Source of the DNA: Chrysopilus asiliformis | Lineage: Eukaryota; Arthropoda; Insecta; Diptera; Rhagionidae | Direction: 5' to 3' | Length of the DNA stretch: 64,000 nt | NCBI GenBank assembly: GCA_964034945.1 | Contig: OZ035962.1 | Span: forward strand, 65,312,274-65,376,273 | In this document: positions 47,427 through 60,074 of the stretch, piece after piece | Position numbering within the stretch: the first letter of the stretch is position 1 | How the letters are laid out: the number at the start of each line of letters is the position of its first letter | Position numbers and translations under genes: made by a program | The notes under the pieces: model-generated | The model's input: only the letters and a program-made list of their open reading frames with translations | Databases searched by the model: none | Told to the model about the DNA's origin: nothing

Positions 47427-49889
47427 TTTAACTGTACTAAACGTGGGGCACGCATCTCCACCCGTGCATGTAGTCATATATTTTATATGAAATATTTTGT
47501 GAAAAAAATGTGGGCTCGCTCTAAATTTATTGAAAAATGTTCATTTGTGATTTTTTTTAAATATGATTTCTAGGTTACTTCAAGCTTGTTAAGAGACTTC
47601 ACCTATCTAATGATGAAAACCAAATCCTCCGCGTTGAAAATTATAAAGGGTTTTAAAAGAAACCCAAATAACAGAAGAAGAGCTTAAAAGGGAAGAGTGC
47701 AATATATTTCCTAAGCAATAATTTATCATAAAAACATTTCACATCATAATGGTAAAAATTCTAAAGCTAAGCACTAAAATGACATTTTAATTATTCAACG
47801 TGCGGGAAAATTCAATTCTTATGGTAAATAAGGTGAGGATGTTGGGTAGGGATGACGCCAAATGGCGCTACGCCAAATTTGGACCCCACAAAGCATAAAA
47901 CAAGGAGATACGCTTCTCTGGCAACTGCTAGGTAATTTATAAGTGTTTTTGACCTATTTTCCGCCTGTAACTCAATTATTTTAATAATTACAATATATTT
48001 ATATATACATTATTTTAACTTAAAAATTTGCCTGCGGCGGAATTTTTGTTGCAAGCCGAACAACGAAGATACCCTTTTTATCTAGATAATACAAAGCAAA
48101 AATCGAGAAGAATCTTTTTTTTTTTTGTGACCGGTCTTTCAAAATTTCCAACTAAATAAAATTGCGTTTTTTTTTCAAGAATTTTTAGAAAGAAAAGGGG
48201 CTTCAAATACAAGTTTTACCCCGGGCGCTCCATTGCATTGGCATGACTTTAGACCTCTTTGCCTTGGCAAGAGAAAAAATATAAAACTTTTTTCAGATCT
48301 GAAAACTAAGTTTTTTTGTGTCTCTAAAACTACAGAGAATCTAGCCAAAGCGATGTCAGATTGAAAATTGGCGACCTCACATTATCCAAAAATGATTGTA
48401 CAGTAAATGTTTACGTAAACAATAGTAAAGAATGTAAATTATCGTAAAAAACAACTGTTTTATGTCAAAAACAATCTCTGAGTTTTGTTACGTAAGTAAA
48501 CAACAAGTATTGAACGTATTCAGCCAGTAGTTTCATATGAATTTTCGGGATACTTCAAAAAAAAAGTATGTTTCTATGAATGGAAAATCAAGAGACGGTT
48601 GTTACGTTTACATTAATAAAATGAAATATATTCTCGTCAAAAGCTTAAAGGTCGATGGACTTGAAATTTTGCATTTATATTGACAAAAAGAAAAGAAAAT
48701 CTTTAACAAATTAGATTTTAGATAGAAATTCGGAAGTATTTTGGAGAATGTCCGAATTTCAGCATCCAGACTTGTAAAGAAAATATAATGGATTTATAAT
48801 CGATGAATAACTCAGTATTCGTAACCATTATTCATTGCTTATGCTTCCATAGCAAATACATGGGCAATTTCTACTTATCAAATGCATTTTCGTAAGCGAC
48901 TTGTAAGCGATAGATTGTTTTCACTCATAGATGGCGCTATTAAGTAGTCTCATGCTGCAGTAAGTTTATGCACATATGAATAAACTATAAATTCTTTGAT
49001 ACTTTATATTTTTATAAAAGAAAAATACACATTAACAATTTACTCAAATTTAAATTCAAAATTAATAAATGTTGGCATCTTCAAAACCATAAAACGTAAA
49101 ACATGGTGTGGTTTTAAATATCAAACAAATTTCCCATATTGGAACTTGTATGGATTCTGTAAATGTGCATTAACTAGTCTTTTTCTCTCGTGGATATCGA
49201 ATCTATCTGTTTACTGAAAAAAACCTTATATCGTCATGCCAGCACTATAGTCACGAAACTGACATTTTGGCCATTTTGAGTTATTATGCTGAACAGGTGC
49301 ACGGAAACCATATCTTTCTTGTGTCAAATTTTAAAATAGTATTTATAATAGTTTTGCTGTAATTTCAGTTTTACATTTTCAGTTTTTCATTTTATAGTTC
49401 AAAATTATCTCTAAAAAAAGATTTTACAGTTTCGTCATTATGGTTCTGGCATGACGATATGTCGTGTGTTAATCAATTGTTACAGGGTGGAAACTCCTAC
49501 TACATTCACATAAATCGAATGATTTTTCTCTAAAAAAACATGGGGCGAGTGAATAAAATCTAGCAAATAATATTCCAATCGGACTAGCACATTTTAGTAC
49601 AAAATTCGTTATAAATTTTGTTATTGGATTTCGTACTAATCAGAAAGTTTATATTTGTCTGCAATCCCCGTTCGATCACCGTCACGAATACAATACTCCC
49701 CTTTTAGTTAGCAATAGAATTACTTATAACATTGTTTACTTGTTTACTAGAAACAATTCTTGACGAGTAAACTATTAAGTAAAACGTATTTTACTTGTAA
49801 ACGATCTCAGTGGCGGATTAGCCACGTAGCAAGAGTAGCAAATGCGTTGCGCATTTGACCAACTGCAGTGGTGAACGATCTTTCTCAAC
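47427..49889. other. Intergenic AT-rich DNA, nothing recognised
   Basis: Several short open frames, none with family features. GTTTACGTAAAC-type palindromic words occur around 48410-48500. Confidence 0.3.
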
Positions 49890-49897
49890 ATTAAAAC

Positions 49898-50468
49898 CAG
49901 TGTTGGTCCTCTACGCGTAGACTTTAATTGTCTACATTTCAGCGTAGACAATAGCGTAGACAATAGATTTGGGGTAGACAATGTAGACATTGGCGTAGAC
50001 AATGTCGACTTTGCGTAGACAATGTAGACTTTCTCATATCTGTCAAAACAAAGTCATCAATGAGTCATATATCTAATACTATACTATATAGGAAATGGCC
50101 AATTACAAGAAATGGCGAGGCGCTGGTGTCCCTAAAGAGTTAAATTTATATGAAAACTCGCTAACTGGGCTCCTCAGCGACACCAGAGCAGCCCGTGCCT
50201 TTAGATTGCGTGCATAGAATTAGAATTGGCATTAAAGTTTGCTCCGAAGTTCTCATGTACAGCATTTGGCGATTGTTTCCTGGAAATTATGCTTTATTAT
50301 GTTAAAATTTATTGAAGAAAATGAGATTTTAAAAGTAAATCAGCTATCCTTTATTTTATTGATTGTCTACATTGTCTACGCGTAGAGAATAGACCATTGT
50401 CTACAGTAATAGTCTACGCGTAGACAATGGTGTAGTCTACATCACGTAGACTACGCGGCACAACACTG
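49898..50468. mobile_element. hAT-like element with GTAGACAAT repeats
   Basis: Ends CAGTGTTGGTCCTC and GGCACAACACTG; ATTAAAAC at 49890-49897 and 50469-50476. Many copies of CGCGTAGAC and GTAGACAAT are clustered at both ends and in both orientations, as expected of transposase-binding sites. Confidence 0.9.
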
Positions 50469-50476
50469 ATTAAAAC

Positions 50477-52499
50477 GTGTTAAAAATGAATTGAGGAACA
50501 CGATGAGCCAAAAACGTCTTAATCACCTCACTTTAATGAATGTTGAATATGATTTACTTAGAGAAGTCGATATGAACAGTATTATTTATAAATTTGCCCA
50601 AATTAAATCAAGAAAAGTTTGTTTGTAACAGTTTTGTTTTACTTAATACCATAAACTTGATAACCTAAAACAATCCAAGGGCCCCTTGATAGAATTTGCT
50701 ACAGGCCCCGCGCTGGCTTAATTCGGCACTGAACAATCTGCACAACACTGTTATAACTCACAAGTAATTTGTAAAACCTAAACATATTACACTCAAAATT
50801 CACAATCTAAACTTATGTTATTATTTTCTTTTTAGGAGTTTTTGAAAAAGATTTCTTTTAAGTTTAATATATAAAGTAGCTACCAAAAGTTATAAATACT
50901 CGTATACTAATTTCTAATGAAAGAAAATCTTCATTCATTTATTAACATTTATTTCATCTTTGGGCTGTTACAACAAAATATTAGAAGACATTTATTCATA
51001 ACATATCAATCAGAACATGATACTGCACTATTATTTAGTTTTGTTGTTAACGAATTTTTATCTCTAGTAAAAAAGGCGTATCTAATGTATACGAGAATTC
51101 TAAAAAAAAAGAATATTTAAAAATTCTGTATGGAAATAATTCTTGAAAGTGTGGTATATACCGTCTAAATAATAATAAAATATCATATCATAAATTATGT
51201 AAATTAATTTTGAAGTTTATTGTTATTGTATACAGTTTTACCTTCTTATAAATTTATTCAACAGTTACTAATGTGTAAATAATTCTTAAAAATTAAATTT
51301 ATTGATGAAAAAAATAAATAATTAATGTACTTTTAAGTAGATATATAAATAAATAAACATAATTATGAACTCAAACCGTTTTTTAACATTCTTACATATA
51401 AAAAAGGTATTAAAATCACTTCAAAAACCGATACACATCGGCACAGTTCAATGAGTCCGCAACATGTATGTATCTGTTTGTGGTCGTGTGTTCTTGCGTA
51501 TACATTCATTTGTAAGATCGACTTCTATCAGTAAACTTTAGCCGAATTTGCTGCTGTTTTTTGCATTCGAAAACTGTTATCGTCCCTTAGAACGCGATTT
51601 TGGAAAAAACGAACCGTTGTTGAAATAATCGCAAAAATATTTTTCATTTGCATGGGAAATCTAGAAGGGTGGTTCAATTTTCCCATTTTCAACTTTTGAT
51701 AAAAGCCTGTTCTATGCCAAATTTCAACTTTCTACATCAATTAGTTCTCTAGTTTTTCAATGTTTTTGTATAAAAAAAATTCAACGTTACACCCAATTAT
51801 ATTAAGATGTGTTTTAATATATTATTTACGTTCGCATCGACCCCTTATCGCCGAATCGATGACTTTTGATTTTAGGTCTTAGTCAGGGACGCCCGCAGGA
51901 ATTTTTCCAGAGGGGCAAAAGTTATGTAATGGGTATGTTACTATATATTTTTAAAAAAATCCGTAATAAGATGAACAACAAATTTTATATAGAAAATAGA
52001 ACTTGGCATAGGCGAAAGTCAAGGAAAAAAACTAAAAATGTTTTTTATTACCTTTTATAAATAGTCGCAAAGAAAATTGCAAAAATACCAACAACGAGAA
52101 ATGTACCGCACCCCAAATCTTTTGGGATAGAGCGACTTTTGCAGGCGAAAAAAATTACGCTAGAGCAGCCCCCCGCCGAAGTAGAGGACATTTTGCATAT
52201 ATTTCGACAATTTTCACATGCAATTTCATATGTTCATATTTTTATGTGCTTTGTGACGAATTTGTAATGACGAAAATATATAGCTGTCAGCCTGTCAACC
52301 TGTCAGCTTGTCAGCCTGTCAGCCAGTCAGCCTGTTCGATTACAAATAAACTCTTTAAAGGATTTTTTTATTCACGAGTTTTTCGATTTTTTAGGGTTTT
52401 TCTAAAAAAAATTTTTTTTGTTTTTGATTAGTTTAAATAACTGAAATGTCAAAAATGTTAGTAGTTTAAACTTTTATTTAAAAAAGCTCTAGCTTTGAA
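50477..52499. other. Intergenic AT-rich DNA
   Basis: A CTGTCAGCC tandem run lies at 52283-52335, probably a relic of repeat subfamily C. No gene recognised. Confidence 0.3.
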
Positions 52500-53187
52500 A
52501 TTATGAATGTATATGATACTTTTAGATCTACTAACTTTTCGTACCATTTACCACCCTACTACCACAGGCCATGAATCTGCTACCTTTTCAAGATTTCCAT
52601 AAAATATTGATTTTATCGGGATTTATAGTTTCGCTTTAAAAAACCATTAATTTTTCATTATTTTATCTTATTCCCATTCTCATTCCAGCCTTTCTTGGAA
52701 AGTTTCCACTTCGCTGACATTGGATAAGTGGAATTTCGTACTAAATTGTCGACGTTTGACATGTAAACAATACTGAATGTGTGATATGTAAACAAGGCAT
52801 ATATGTGTCTATTGGGTTCAAAACGAGTCTACTCCACTATAAGCGATTTCGAGATAATGCAGAAAAAGCTATAGTTAATGTATGCACCAACCAACCGAAA
52901 TCTCTGCATCTTCAAATTAAAGTGCAACATCATAAAAGCTAATATTATAAGTGTCATAAATCAGAAGCACCTAGGTTTTCCAAAATTTCAATATTTAATT
53001 TGGAATAGAACCACTTTGACGCTAACCCCTTGTAATAGAACCGCTTTGAAAATAATGAGCGTGGAATAGATGACTTTTGAACATAACAAATAAATTCAAG
53101 TCAATTCAAGTCAAGTAAAAAATGTTTTCCCTTTCTTCATATTATTGTTATTCATTTATTACACAGTAAACTTCTTAACAAGTAATG

Positions 53188-53343
53188 TTTTTTATACCCG
53201 TATGGTGAAACCAAAGGGTATATTAACTTTGCTTTACCGTTTGTAACGCCAAGATCCCGTCATCACACACAAAAATGAATTACACCAGTGTGTTTAGAAT
53301 GATAAAAAAAATTCAATTTTGCATGTCCGTCCGCCTGTCTGTC

Positions 53344-53374
<31 letters not shown>

Positions 53375-53775
53375 CTGTCTGTGGCGCGGATTGCGGGCGC
53401 ACGGATTGAGCTACAGACTTGAAATTTTGCGTGGATCCGTTTTTCGAAAAATGCGAGGCTAAGTTCGTTCATGGGCAAAAATGACCCATAAGGGAGGGGG
53501 GGGGTACCCCCCATACGAACGAAAACGGTTTTTGTGAATATCTCAAAAACGGTGCTTCTTATCAAAAAAGTGCAAGAACAAAAGTTGTTTGGGATATGAT
53601 TCTACATAAAACTCCCATACATCAAAATCCGATTGGAATAAATTTTAAAAAATCTAATTCGAAAATTTGACTTCAAAGTGGAATTTTGGTACAACTGCTC
53701 AAATTATGATACGAATATCACCATACGGGTTTTCAATAATTGCCAGATTGGCAATTATAGCTTTTGTTATGTTTT
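53188..53775 (+). mobile_element. Mini-me/DINE-1-like element
   Basis: Complete copy from TTTTATACCCGTATGGTG to TTTTGTTATGTTT, GTCY run at 53325-53382, G run at 53494-53504. Confidence 0.85.
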
Positions 53776-53813
53776 CACCCTAACTATGATGACAAATAAT
53801 GATATAAAACAAA

Positions 53814-54465
53814 TAGGGAATGCAATACCGGGATCCCGGTATTATCATTTTACAAGACCGAACTAGCGGTATACACTCTCGAAAAAATGGAGTCGATTAC
53901 GCACCGAAAGGGAGTTTGAGGGAGTCCATCACCTATTGGAGAAAATCGAGCACCGGGCTAGGAGTTCACAACAATTCCTTATGGGTGTTAATTTTTAACA
54001 ATTTTTCGGTGTTAAACCAAACTTATTACCAAGAAAAAAACCTCGCAAATTCTCTTTTTTTGCAAGCATTTGAGATGTTTTGAGTTTTTTTTCGTGTTTC
54101 CAAAGTTAATATTGACTTGTTAAAAACTTTTCTTGCATGTCTCTGCCGGGACTCGAACGAACACGGGACCTCTCGAATTGTAAACCATTTGCCTTCCCAA
54201 TTGGCAAGCCTCTTATAAACGTGAACACCCTTTACAATTAAATAACTCCTAAAAGGGGTTGTAGTGAATTTTTGACTCCTTTTCGGAGTTCATTTAAAAT
54301 TTAGGTCAAAACGGTGTTAAATTGAATATTTAGCTCCGTAAAATACAAATGTAAAAATAACTCCGCGCTACGGTGTTAAACTTTTAGCTATGTTTTCAGG
54401 CGGAGTTAATTCGTCCCCGGATTTTTTCGAGAGTGTAGAGATTACCTCCGGTATTGTATTCCCTA
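53814..54465. mobile_element. Fold-back element, TAGGGAATGCAATACCGG ends
   Basis: Bases 53814-53831 match the reverse complement of 54448-54465 with one mismatch. An extra small palindrome CCGGGATCCCGG follows the left end. TA at each end could be the target site. Confidence 0.65.
53872..54437. mobile_element. Innermost element with CACTCTCGAAAAAAT ends
   Basis: A perfect 17-base inverted repeat (TACACTCTCGAAAAAAT) at 53872-53888 and 54421-54437. The interior repeats CGGTGTTAA and GGAGTT words in both orientations. Superfamily not assigned. Confidence 0.7.
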
Positions 54466-54990
54466 AAAACAAAACTCTTAATTTTACCTTTTCGCGCTAA
54501 AATAATTTTATGCAAAAATACTCACTTTGATTATATTTTCTGCCTTGGTTATTAGTTGCAATGGGAATAGCACCACTTTGATACTCAATGGAATAGGCTC
54601 GCTTTGATTCTTACATACATAGGGAATAGAACCATTTTGAAACTAAACCGCATTTTCAAACCGATTTTTAACGGTGTAAAACAGTTTTGATCATAACCAA
54701 TGGTTAAGTAAGTTGTGGGAACCAACAGTGGGAAACAAAATCAATCGTAACCTCATTTTTTTCAAAAATGGAGTAGACTCGTTTTGAACCCAATAGACAC
54801 ATATACGCTCTAAATAAGAAATTTCTCTGAAATTGCAGGATTCAGATTTTTCTTAAATCCTATGTAATAAGTATAAAAAATCAAAGCGCATATTAGCTGT
54901 ACTATAGTTAAAAACAGTCTACATCACAATTATAACAATTTAGTACCTACTACATTTTACCCATCCTCAAGTGTCATCCTTGATCCAATC

Positions 54991-55278
54991 TGGGTGGCGC
55001 TTATTTCTCAAAAAAATTGAAACAACTCAATGAATCCAAATTTAGTTGAATTTCCCGCTGCCAGAGCTTTCGCGATTCTAGTTGTAACAAAAATACTACG
55101 CAAAAACTAGGTGTGCGGGTGCGCCGTTCGGTCTATTTCCCCGTACACCAGCGAAATCGGCAAAAGAGTTTTAGAACCCTGCATATGTTAAATTTCCAAT
55201 TTAAAAACATTTAGTTGGTTTTGAAAATGAAATGCTTGTGGGTTTGTGTCACAATTGCTAAAGCTTTCTACGGCATTG
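54991..55278. other. Intergenic DNA
   Basis: No feature recognised. Confidence 0.3.
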
Positions 55279-55521
55279 TAAAGGTGGCGCTCCACATGAG
55301 AGTAAATGCCGGCGAGAACCTCTCGATGGCAGCTACTCGCAAATGGATACGTCTCTGAGAATCGCTCGCAAAAACTCGCGAGCTAGTTTCTGTGAGATGT
55401 CAAAAGTGATTCTACTCGCTAGTCGACAGGCACCCACTGAACTCTCCGGGAGTTGCTCGCCAGATACGAACGGCGTTTGAATTTCGCTAGTCGCCAAAGC
55501 AAAATGTCAAAAAAATCAAGA

Positions 55522-55754
55522 TAGGGTAAAGTATCCAGATCTGAGCCCGGCACCAGTTCTGAGCACCCTTGTTAATTTTCCGGCTAAAACAATAATTGTG
55601 CGCGATTAAGCCGATTAAAACACATTTCACAACGTGACGAAACCAATTATTTTTCGAATTCAATTCTTATTTCTATGAGTTACTTGTTTTAGCCGGAAAA
55701 TTAACAGAGGTGCTCAGAACTGGTGCCGGGCTCAGATCTGGATACTTTACCCTA
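55522..55754. mobile_element. Hairpin MITE with TA target site
   Basis: TA at both ends; arms of about 70 bases starting GGGTAAAGTATCCAGATCTG and matching the reverse complement of the right side. The 87-residue minus-strand frame across it is a by-product. Confidence 0.85.
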
Positions 55755-56018
55755 TTGGTCTTGAAAAGAGAAAAATCGCCGAAAATAACTCTCAAATGGA
55801 CAACCTCCTGCGAGTAACTCTCGAGTTTTTGAGAGTTACTCCAGAGAACAAATAATCTAGAGAATAAACTCTTAGAACAAATTTTCAGAAAAAAATTTTC
55901 CACTGTGAGATGAAGCAAGAGGATCCGATGTAACACGGAAAAAATTATCCATTCGATTCCTCCATCTCATTGAATAGATACGACGAGAAATGTTCTCTCT
56001 GCTTCGTGCTCCCTAGTC

Positions 56019-56187
56019 TTACCCGGCCCTTACATGCGTCTGTAGAGCTGACACAGTCGCTGACACAGTCTCGTGTAAATGCACTGACTGCCAGTTCGCT
56101 AAATGTATTTTAATTCGTTGTCAGTAATTTGACATTTGAAGTCTGTGCTACTGGCAGACTTTATAGTCGCGTGTAAGGGCCGGGTAA
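56019..56187. mobile_element. Short hairpin MITE, TTACCCGGCCCTTACA ends
   Basis: A perfect 16-base inverted repeat bounds 169 bases with more inner symmetry (AGTCTGTGCTACTGGCAGAC). TA at the borders. Confidence 0.7.
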
Positions 56188-56334
56188 AAGTAATTAACTT
56201 TTAGGCCGTAGCTAGTGAATGATAGGGACATTTTTCCCCCCTTCGAAGGGGAAATTTGTTCTAAGAGTTTATTCTCTAGATTATTTGTTCTCTGGTTACT
56301 CGCGTATTTACTCTCATGTGGAGTGGCACCTTAA

Positions 56335-58176
56335 GATATTTTAGTGGGAATTACTAATACATCGATCAGTGGCTAGAATTTGATGTCATTATGGTCTGAC
56401 CACATTTAAAAACTGTTGGCGGCCAGCAGTTTACGGTTTTTATATTTTTTGGGATAAATTTTATCATTTTCACAAACGAATCTCGCAGAAGTCGAAGAAA
56501 TTTCAATATTAAAGAAAAAGTAATGAAAATTCAATTCGCCTCTATTTTGCTGAAAAACGAGCACTATTGTTCTAATTGGATTTAGTAGAGAGATTGCGAG
56601 TGCTCGCCGCCAGGGGAACTGCTAGTCTGGAAACTTATGTACAATAACTTATCTGAGAACAACAAAAACTTTTTTGATGATTTTTTGATATATTATTAAA
56701 TTGCTTGTTTCAGTCAAAAAATAAATATAAATAGAATATTTTTTTAATTTGTTTTATTTTTAAAAAAAAAACCTCATTCAGCATTTTTTTCATATTGAAA
56801 AAAACCCTTTCAGGTTTTAAATATTGTAAATTTAATTTAGTAAACGTTAACCGATATTGACGCGGTTTTTCGCATTCGTCTCATTGAACCCTATGCAACA
56901 CGATTCCGGAAAAAAATGAACAATTTTCGAGATAATCGCAAAAATATTTTAGATTGGTATCTTAAAGGGGAAAGAGTAGTTCGATTTTTACCATTTTCAG
57001 AAGAACTGTATCTTTTTATAAAACCCTTTTCTATGCCAAATTTCAACTTTCTACTTCAATTGGTTCTCGAGTTTTCAAATGCTTTTGGATAAAAACTCCA
57101 AGAATTCGCTATATTTTTTTTAATGGTCCGAGGTCCGGATTAATTCCCATACAAATTCGTAACCCAAGTTTTATCGGGATCATGACCTGTTTTGCTTTCG
57201 GAGGTAATGGGTAATAAAAACCCATTCTTTTTACCTTAGTATCACGAACTCATTACAATCTAGACGTTGAAGTACTCAACTTTGCCTTATTGTTCGTACG
57301 GTAATAAGTTGGTGAGTTAGTAAGTTGGTGGCACTATGGCAACTTGATTTTTTGACATTTTTTTTTTGCATGAAAGAAACGTGAAAGGTTTTGATGTGTT
57401 GCAAAGAAGCAATACTGAGCATAAAGAAAACATTTTTTTTACAGTTTTACAGTTTGTAGTCCCTTCCAAGAGCTTTTTTGTAGTCCCGTCCAAGGAGTCA
57501 ATGTTAATAAGAGAAATATCAATGTTAATAAGAGGTAATTGAACGAGTCTTTAAAATTACATTTGACTGGTTTATGGTTCGGGTCTTTGCTAGCCCGTGT
57601 CATATAGCAGCGTTTTCCAAACTGGGAGGCGCGCCTTTTTTACTATTAAAAAGAAGAGAGACGGCCAAAGAAAATAAGAATTATGCTTGAAAAAAGTATT
57701 TGAGTAAAAAGTGGTTCGGAAAAGCGGCGCAAAACATTTGCGTTGGTAAAAAATCTCGAAGATGGCTGAGATAAATTGTCTTTAAGTAAGAAATATCTGA
57801 AAAATGTTTGTGAACAACAACGAATTTCTGGATCATAAGTTCCGTTAGATATTATTAGTTTTATTTTACTACATTAGGGTGTTTAGTATAAAAAAAGATT
57901 TTGATATCCACATACCCGTTCGTCCTTCCGTGAACACCATAACTTTCTTTCCCCATACAAATGGAATAGTGTTTTTTCGATTTTCTCCAAAACTGTGCAT
58001 GGTATCGAAAAATTTATAAAGACGAAATGTGTTTACAATATGACTTTACATAACCGTGCCAATTGTTGCCTTTCTTATGTTTTTTTCTGCAGTAAAGAAC
58101 CTTTCAACTGTTTTTGTACTCTCAAAAACAATTATAAATTTTCTTTCTCAATGGTAATTTATTCTACTAACCCCAA
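56335..58176. other. Intergenic AT-rich DNA with a subfamily B fragment
   Basis: Bases 57890-58085 (GATTTTGATATCCACATACC, CAATTGTTGCCTTTCTTATG) resemble the GTCY subfamily B copy at 43260. Otherwise no gene or element recognised. Confidence 0.35.
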
Positions 58177-58646
58177 GCAAAAACAATGTATAACACAGAC
58201 GATTCAAATCAAACAAATTATTTTAGAAGAAGCTTAAGCTAGCATCAGTCGAGCACACAAAACCCTCCACGTGTGATGACTGACGTCACGAAAAAAAACT
58301 CAACACACATCTGACACGACACGTTCTCATACTTGAAATGTGTTGTTATCAAACGGTGTGAAATTTTTTTCCACATAATCGGATTTTTGTCCCAAAATGT
58401 GTTAACGACGCTAGTCTTCACACGAAATTTTTTCACACAATTACAAACTGTGTGATGCATATGTGGCTGTTTAGACGAAGACTCAGTTTGAGGCGGCACG
58501 CCATTCGTGAGGGTGAGGGACGCAGTGGGGAGGGAAACCAAAAAGAGCGAACGAAGTTTAGATTCACTTAAAATTATTGGTTGCAAACCGGTTTTTGAGT
58601 CTGGTCGTTGAAACCTGTGTCTTTCTGTGTGCGTAATTTCATCGAG

Positions 58647-58997
58647 TCAGTCGGTGCTTAGCCACCGACTCGTAAACATATCCCAAACAAACAAAAATTG
58701 AATGCAAATAATGAAATCCCAATTGCAGGTAGTTTTTTTTTTCAGGTAGGTAGGAAAGGGTGAATGCCATAACAAATTACCAGTCCTTATTCTTCTATTA
58801 TTGGCAGTTTCTATTGTGGCAATTGATGTTGCCTCGGTGCTAGCTACAAAACGTTTCTGCTTATTTTTGTTTTCTTCATTTTGGCATAAAAATAGAGCCG
58901 CTGCTGATGAAGCATATAATAAACTTGTTACTGCAATTATTATGATCCATATATGATCCATATTTTCATTAAATTTAACAAATTTCACTGCAATCAT
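58647..58997 (-). CDS. Unrecognised small membrane-protein-like frame
   Basis: A 116-residue minus-strand frame. A second Met starts MDHIWIIIIAVTSLLYASS followed by AAALFLCQ, a convincing signal anchor or transmembrane helix of about 24 residues, then a polar Lys/Thr/Arg-rich stretch (NEENKNKQKRF, ANNRRIRTGN). The end after about residue 85 looks less protein-like and runs through an A-rich tract; GTAATT after RIRTG could be a splice donor. It is inside a transposon's inverted repeat, so it may be another captured host exon, a transposon gene or chance. I do not recognise the family. Confidence 0.25.
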   Translation of the reverse strand: MIAVKFVKFNENMDHIWIIIIAVTSLLYASSAAALFLCQNEENKNKQKRFVASTEATSIATIETANNRRIRTGNLLWHSPFPTYLKKKTTCNWDFIICIQFLFVWDMFTSRWLSTD

Positions 58998-59049
58998 TTC
59001 ACAACTCGGTTAAATTTTGAGATTATTCTCATCCCAATGTCTTAACGTC

Positions 59050-59633
59050 AAACATAACAAAAGCTATAATTGCCAATCTGGCAATTATTGAAAACCCGTA
59101 TGGTGATTTAATTGAACGGCGTATCAAAATTTCATTTGAATTCAAATTTTCCAATAAGATTTTTTTAAAACTTGTTCCAATCGGATTTTGATGTATGGGA
59201 GTTTTATGTAGAATAATATTCTAAATAACTTTTGTTCTTGCACTTTTTTGATAACATGTACCGTTTTTGAGATATTCGCAAAAAACGTTTTCGTTCGTAT
59301 GGGGGGTACCCCCCCTAATGATCCATTTTTGCCCATTAACGAACTTAGCCTCGCATTTTACGAAAAACGGATCTGCGCAAAATTTCAAGTCTCTAGCTCA
59401 ATCCGTACGCCCGCAATCCGCGCCACAGACAGACAGACAGACAGACGGACAGACGGACAGACGGACGGACGGACAGACGGACGGACAGACGGACAGACAT
59501 GGAAAATTCATTTTTTTTTATCATTCTAAACACACTGGTGTAATTCATTTTTGTGTGTGATGACGGGATCTTGGCGTTACAAACGGTAAGGCAAATCTAA
59601 TATACCCTTTGGTTTCACCATACGGGTATAAAA
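59050..59633 (-). mobile_element. Mini-me/DINE-1-like element
   Basis: Complete copy from AACATAACAAAAGCTATAAT to CCATACGGGTATAAA, with CAGA/CGGA tetramers at 59425-59498. Confidence 0.85.
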
Positions 59634-60074
59634 AGGCGAAAGATTTTAGCGAATGAAAAAGGCGAACCGTGTGCACACGGCAACAAAATGAGGAAAGACG
59701 TGCAGCCTCAAACTGAATCTTCGTCTAAACAGCCACTATTGAGTAGTTATCAGACGGAGTGAAACGTCTCAAAAGCACGGTGTGTCAACTTAGAACAAAA
59801 AGTAAATTTCATTTTTAGTTCCGATTTCAAACACGGTGCGCTGTTGTTGCATGCGTTTTTCGTTTTTCAAACATGATGGCGCGCGTGTGGCATGTTTTCT
59901 CCGACTTGACCATGATTTGAGGTTAGTTTTTTTTTTCTTCATTTTGGGGCACATATTAATTCCGGTAATTTTTCAAGTATCCTTAAAACACCGGTATTTT
60001 AGGAAGAATCAGAGAACGATTCGTTTGAGTGGGTAGAATTGAAGCAGTTGTACCTTGAAACCTGTTGTGAGCCA

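Larger units (their letters stand above)
52800..54805. mobile_element. Inverted-repeat element with about 37-bp ends, host of further insertions
   Basis: TATGTGTCTATTGGGTTCAA and continuing to CTACTCCA at 52800-52836 is the reverse complement of 54769-54805. Subterminal GGAATAGAACCACTTTGA-like words recur near both ends (52980-53070, 54570-54650). It carries the mini-me copy 53188-53775 and the fold-back 53814-54465. Confidence 0.7.
52500..54990. mobile_element. Decayed hAT-like relative of 28116-28728, split by a 2-kb insertion
   Basis: Left part ACCACAGGCCATGAATCTG with TACCTTTTCAAGATTTCC (about 52562-52620) and right part CTTAAATCCTATGTAATAAG through CCTCAAGTG (about 54850-54975) align with the interior and right end of the element at 28116. 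The intervening 2 kb is absent there. Outer ends are too worn to name a duplication. Confidence 0.5.
55282..56331. mobile_element. Harbinger-like element with two or three nested hairpins
   Basis: Ends AGGTGGCGCTCCACATGAGA and the near complement (AGGTGCCACTCCACATGAGA), with TAA at 55279-55281 and 56332-56334. A further inverted pair inside, 55838-55882 and 56254-56298 (AATCTAGAGAATAAACTC), brackets the region containing 56019-56187. Confidence 0.82.
58463..59736. repeat. Inner inverted repeat of 32 bp inside the 4-kb element
   Basis: GTGGCTGTTTAGACGAAGAC at 58463 onward to GAGGC at 58494 pairs with 59705-59736, two mismatches. It encloses the small frame 58647-58997 and the mini-me copy 59050-59633. 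No target duplication identified. Confidence 0.65.

Noticed and set aside
57995..58237. 80-residue frame ending KQKQCITQTIQIKQIILEEA, repeated in the minus-strand frame at 62585-62803
   Set aside because: The shared peptide comes from the 54-base inverted repeat, not from related genes.
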